Part shown: positions 60,861 to 64,000 of the stretch, piece by piece
How positions within the stretch are numbered: the stretch's first letter is position 1
How the letters are laid out: each line of letters starts with the position of its first letter
Program-made: the position numbers and the translations under genes
NCBI RefSeq assembly: GCF_039134705.1
Contig: NZ_CP146256.1
Span: 3,162,001 to 3,226,000 of the forward strand
Source of the DNA: Kineothrix sp. IPX-CK
GTDB taxonomy: Bacteria > Bacillota > Clostridia > Lachnospirales > Lachnospiraceae
Direction of reading: 5' to 3'
Length of the DNA stretch: 64,000 nt
The notes under the pieces: model-generated
Database searches by the model: none
What the model was told of the DNA's origin: nothing
The model's input: the letters and a program-made list of their open reading frames with translations, nothing else

Positions 60861-60901
60861 GCTATATCCTCCTTTGCTTTATCTGTTAAATAAAGCATAG
60901 C

Positions 60902-60930
60902 ATCTTAGACCTTACCTTGGAATACCGCAA
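60902..60930 (-). promoter_or_regulatory. Promoter of the GH66 transport operon
   Basis: On the minus strand TTGCGG (60930-60925) is followed after 17 bases by TAAGAT (60907-60902), about 40 bases before the binding-protein ATG. Confidence 0.5.
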
Positions 60931-60975
60931 TCTTTAGGTGAGATACCCAGTTTTTTAGATATTCCTTCCAATCAA

Positions 60976-61004
60976 TTGAATTACCTTTTTTCTTATATTA
61001 TAAT
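60976..61004 (+). promoter_or_regulatory. Sigma-A promoter of the second yesM/yesN pair
   Basis: TTGAAT (60976-60981) and TATAAT (60999-61004) are separated by 17 bases, 28 bases before the kinase ATG. Confidence 0.75.
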
Positions 61005-61031
61005 AAAAAAAGAAAAGAAAGAGAGCGTGTT

Positions 61032-62861
61032 ATGAAATTGCTTAATACCGCAAGAAAACTGAGCTTCCAATTTAAATTAATGCTTTTTTTATGCTTATTC
61101 AGTATTGGTCTGGTCTCACTCGTTTCTTATGTGAATTATAGATGGCATTCAGAGCAAATGATTGAGCAGACCGCAAGCCAGACACAGCAGATCATTGAAC
61201 AGCTGGGAACAAATATCAATAATTATATCGATGAACTCTACCGGCTTACACTCTCTCCTTATTATTATGACGATATTATGGGAGAGCTTGTTTCTCTTCC
61301 CTCTACTACGGAAGAAAGGCTAAATAAAAAAAGGAAAATAGAATCTTTTCTCTCCTCGGTAATGACATTGCCCAGAAATGAAATACTGAGGGTTTATATC
61401 CTTACTGATAATGAAATTTATTCCTATACGAGAACTCCTTATGAAATGGAAGACTATGACGTTTATCAGGATACCGACTGGTACAAGCAGGCATTACAGT
61501 CCAAAACACCTATCTATATCCCTATACACTCAGAAAAAGCATTTGGTAATAAAGAAACCTCCATATTATCTGTTGCACGCCGCATTCGAAGCAAAGAAGA
61601 CAATAAACAGGTCCTTGGAGTCGTAAAGGTCGACACCGACTATTCTGTCATCAAATCGCTTTGTGAAAAGGTTGAGTTCGAGCATAGAGGTGCACTATAC
61701 ATTATAACGAATGACAACCATATCGTTTACTCTAAGAACAAACTTCCTGCTCTGGATTCTCAAGAGTTAATACCTTTCGCTGTACAATCCAATGCTACCG
61801 GAAATATTATAAAAGCAGCTGACGGGAACAGATATATATTGAATATAATCAGCCTGAATGAAGCGGGAATGAAGATTATCGCCTTGAATTCTTATCAGGA
61901 TATCATTTTGTCTACCTTAAAAAGTATTACCACTACCTTTTTACTGGTTATCCTCTGTTTGATCGCCGCTTTGGCCGGATTATTCATCTTTTTACGGAAA
62001 TTTTTTACTCCTCTGTTTTCTATTGTTGAAACCATGAAAGTAGTTCAAACAGGTGATTTATCTGTTCAAGTACCCCTTATTAATGATGACGAAATCGGAT
62101 ATCTCGCCAAATCCTTTAACAGAATGCTTCAAAATCTTAACAGTGTCATAAACCGGAATACCGCCCTCGTAACGCAGGTATACGAAATGCAGTATCTCCA
62201 TAAATCCTCCCAATATGAAGCACTATGTAACCAGATTAAACCGCATTTTATCCATAATACGTTAAATACCATCAGTCTTCTTATCAAATGCAACGAATAT
62301 GAGAAAGCAATTGACAGCATTGAAAATCTATCGCTCTTTTTACGAGGTGTTATGAATGTCGATAAAGATATTTTTTTAAGTACAGAGCTGCAGCTTGTAC
62401 GCGCTTATTTACAGATTCAGCAAATTCGCTATGGAGAAAAATTGTCTTTTTCCATCGAGATCGATAAAAAATTATTACAAACGCAAATTCCCGCTCTGAC
62501 CATACAGCCTCTCGTAGAAAACTGTGTGAAACACAGCTGTGAAGAAACGCGTACCCCTATGCATATCCGTATCCATGCATATCGTAATAACAACATGCTT
62601 CTAATTACTGTTTCAGACAACGGATTGGGAATTGCTCCTGATAAATTAGAAGAACTCCGGCAAAATTTTGCATCAGATAATGATGCGAGGGACAATCATC
62701 AGACCATCGACAACAGTATCGGCCTATTAAATGTCCAAAGAAGACTGAAAATCAAGTTTGGGACTTCCTCTCAGATTTTCCTTAATTCAATTTTGGGAGA
62801 AGGAACGACTATTACAGTGTCTATTCCGCTTGACGGAAAGGAGGAAAAAGACTTTGTATAA
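61032..62861 (+). CDS. Sensor histidine kinase, YesM type
   Basis: The 609-residue kinase has a transmembrane helix near 16-36, an extracellular sensor domain (about 37-295, dCache-like with WYKQALQSKTPIYIPIH), a second helix near 298-320, a HAMP segment, the phospho-accepting His in QIKPHFIHNTLNT and an ATPase domain with ENCVKHS and DNGLGI. The sensor half differs from the YesM at 49732-51504, so the two respond to different cues. It overlaps the response regulator by eight bases. Confidence 0.94.
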   Translation: MKLLNTARKLSFQFKLMLFLCLFSIGLVSLVSYVNYRWHSEQMIEQTASQTQQIIEQLGTNINNYIDELYRLTLSPYYYDDIMGELVSLPSTTEERLNKKRKIESFLSSVMTLPRNEILRVYILTDNEIYSYTRTPYEMEDYDVYQDTDWYKQALQSKTPIYIPIHSEKAFGNKETSILSVARRIRSKEDNKQVLGVVKVDTDYSVIKSLCEKVEFEHRGALYIITNDNHIVYSKNKLPALDSQELIPFAVQSNATGNIIKAADGNRYILNIISLNEAGMKIIALNSYQDIILSTLKSITTTFLLVILCLIAALAGLFIFLRKFFTPLFSIVETMKVVQTGDLSVQVPLINDDEIGYLAKSFNRMLQNLNSVINRNTALVTQVYEMQYLHKSSQYEALCNQIKPHFIHNTLNTISLLIKCNEYEKAIDSIENLSLFLRGVMNVDKDIFLSTELQLVRAYLQIQQIRYGEKLSFSIEIDKKLLQTQIPALTIQPLVENCVKHSCEETRTPMHIRIHAYRNNNMLLITVSDNGLGIAPDKLEELRQNFASDNDARDNHQTIDNSIGLLNVQRRLKIKFGTSSQIFLNSILGEGTTITVSIPLDGKEEKDFV

Positions 62862-64000
62862 TATTCTGATTGTAGATGATGAGCAATTGATGCGTTCTTA
62901 TCTTGCTAACAATATAACGGCCATCTGTCCTTCTTATCAGATAACAGGAATTGCCTGCGACGGCATTGAAGCTATGGATCTTTTAAAACACCGTCACTTT
63001 GATTTGGTCATCACGGATATCCGTATGCCGGCCATGGACGGATTAAGCTTGTGCAAATTTATCTATGAAACCGCACCTGAAACAAAAATAGTAATTATAT
63101 CCGGCTATAATGATTTCGAATATGCGCGTACCGCCATTAAATACCAGGTAACAGAATATCTTTTAAAGCCGCTTAATGACGATAACCTTTATGACGTATT
63201 GATGAATGTCAAAGAATCCCTTGACGGCAATCAGAAAAACTTGATGCCGATATCCTCCGGACAAGATAAAGAAATGACATCTTTAGATGTTTTTTCTGCG
63301 TTTCTTTTGAGCATCATTGAAGGAAATACCAATCAAGTATATACGCTTTATGAAGCAATAGAAGACAGATCGCTTAATTTTATGAAGCAGTATGCTTGTC
63401 TTGTCTTATTTACAATTGATGAATTAAACCTCATGCTTCTTCACGAAAACAATTATGATCTGACCACCCATCATCTGAAGTTATACAAAATCTGTCAGTC
63501 ATTTTGTATTGAAAATAATATTGTATCCGTCTATGACAATCACTCCTGCGTTCTGCTTTTTTTTAGCGAAGATACACTTTCGGCATTACAAGAGAGCATT
63601 ACAAAAATCTGTTGTGATTTACAGGACGAATTCGCTTCCAACAAGCTTCCCAAAATTACAATTGCGTGCGGAAAATACTTTTCGGATATTATGGACGCCC
63701 CACTCTCTGCGATGAGTGCTTATGACACGCTGGCGCTTACATTAAAGAATTTTTCCAATCCTATCTTTTATGAGAGTTATTTGGAAGAAGAAGGCTTTAT
63801 TAATCAGCTCAATCAGATTTCTTCAAAAATATATGAAGATTATCTTAAAAATGACACAGAGCATTTATACTTCAGTATACAGAGCTTCTGCAACTTGTTT
63901 AAAAAGCCGATAACACTCTCTACAATGCTGCGGAGTGGTTCTTATCTTATTCGCTATATATGCAGCCGTTCTAATATCAAAGCTCATTATATCAATGGGG
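62854..64000 (+). CDS. Response regulator, YesN type, cut by window edge
   Basis: From a TTG at 62854, nine bases after GGAGG, a frame stays open to the window end (382 codons). It begins with a receiver domain (YNILIVDDEQL, phospho-acceptor in LVITDIRMPAMDG near 54-66, ISGYNDFE and LLKPLNDD) and continues into a linker region; the AraC DNA-binding domain expected of YesN lies beyond the edge. It should control the divergent GH66 transport operon. Confidence 0.92.
   Translation, partial: MYNILIVDDEQLMRSYLANNITAICPSYQITGIACDGIEAMDLLKHRHFDLVITDIRMPAMDGLSLCKFIYETAPETKIVIISGYNDFEYARTAIKYQVTEYLLKPLNDDNLYDVLMNVKESLDGNQKNLMPISSGQDKEMTSLDVFSAFLLSIIEGNTNQVYTLYEAIEDRSLNFMKQYACLVLFTIDELNLMLLHENNYDLTTHHLKLYKICQSFCIENNIVSVYDNHSCVLLFFSEDTLSALQESITKICCDLQDEFASNKLPKITIACGKYFSDIMDAPLSAMSAYDTLALTLKNFSNPIFYESYLEEEGFINQLNQISSKIYEDYLKNDTEHLYFSIQSFCNLFKKPITLSTMLRSGSYLIRYICSRSNIKAHYING

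Noticed and set aside
1..64000. CRISPR arrays, tRNA or rRNA genes, prophage or transposase genes
   Set aside because: No regularly spaced repeats, cloverleaf-like sequences, or phage or transposase proteins were recognised anywhere in the window.

Overview
The window looks like a piece of a Lachnospiraceae (Clostridia, Bacillota) chromosome. This is inferred from gene content and order: a rho-rpmE-DUF1385-prmC-prfA block, DUF4364 and DUF5722 genes, many CUT1 sugar transporters that lack their own ATPase, YesM/YesN two-component systems, and strong GGAGG ribosome sites with some TTG and GTG starts. I saw no rRNA, tRNA, CRISPR array, prophage or transposase gene.

Layout. Positions 1-6.3 kb hold small accessory genes (two acetyltransferases, PilZ, an RmlD-like reductase, a VOC protein, a ClbS-like protein, and an ABC-2 exporter with a PadR regulator whose matching operators can be seen). 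Positions 6.3-14.2 kb are a LacI-controlled operon: binding protein, two permeases, GH31, LacI and a GH13_31 isomaltase. Positions 14.3-25.5 kb are a core block: prfA, prmC, DUF1385, rpmE, rho, malic enzyme, a radical SAM protein, DUF4364, DUF5722 and rarA. Positions 25.7-29.2 kb encode a heterodimeric ABC exporter. Positions 29.3-33.2 kb carry a GH27 alpha-galactosidase, an AraC regulator and a sucrose phosphorylase, as expected for raffinose-type sugars.

Positions 33.2-44.4 kb hold the most intriguing locus. A PrpR-type regulator is divergent from a long operon encoding a DUF1537 acid-sugar kinase, an iron alcohol dehydrogenase, a DHDPS-family aldolase, a PdxA2-like dehydrogenase, an LplABC-type transporter and a sialidase-like hydrolase. 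Together these enzymes form a chemically consistent route for a 3-deoxy-heptulosarate such as Dha from rhamnogalacturonan II: pyruvate plus a C4 aldehyde acid, then D-threonate, then 4-phosphothreonate, then DHAP. This is inference.

Positions 44.7-52.6 kb and 55.9-64 kb are two similar modules, each a CUT1 transporter plus an intracellular glycoside hydrolase (GH5; GH66 dextranase-like) divergent from a YesM/YesN system. Between them is an AraC regulator paired with a second GH31.

Non-coding features worth attention are two copies, in opposite orientation, of a ~230-240 bp palindromic MITE-like element (6087-6328 and 44418-44644); a conserved structured leader shared by the LacI operon and the GH27 gene; stem-loops after the binding-protein gene in three of four transporter operons; and paired operators for PadR and LacI.
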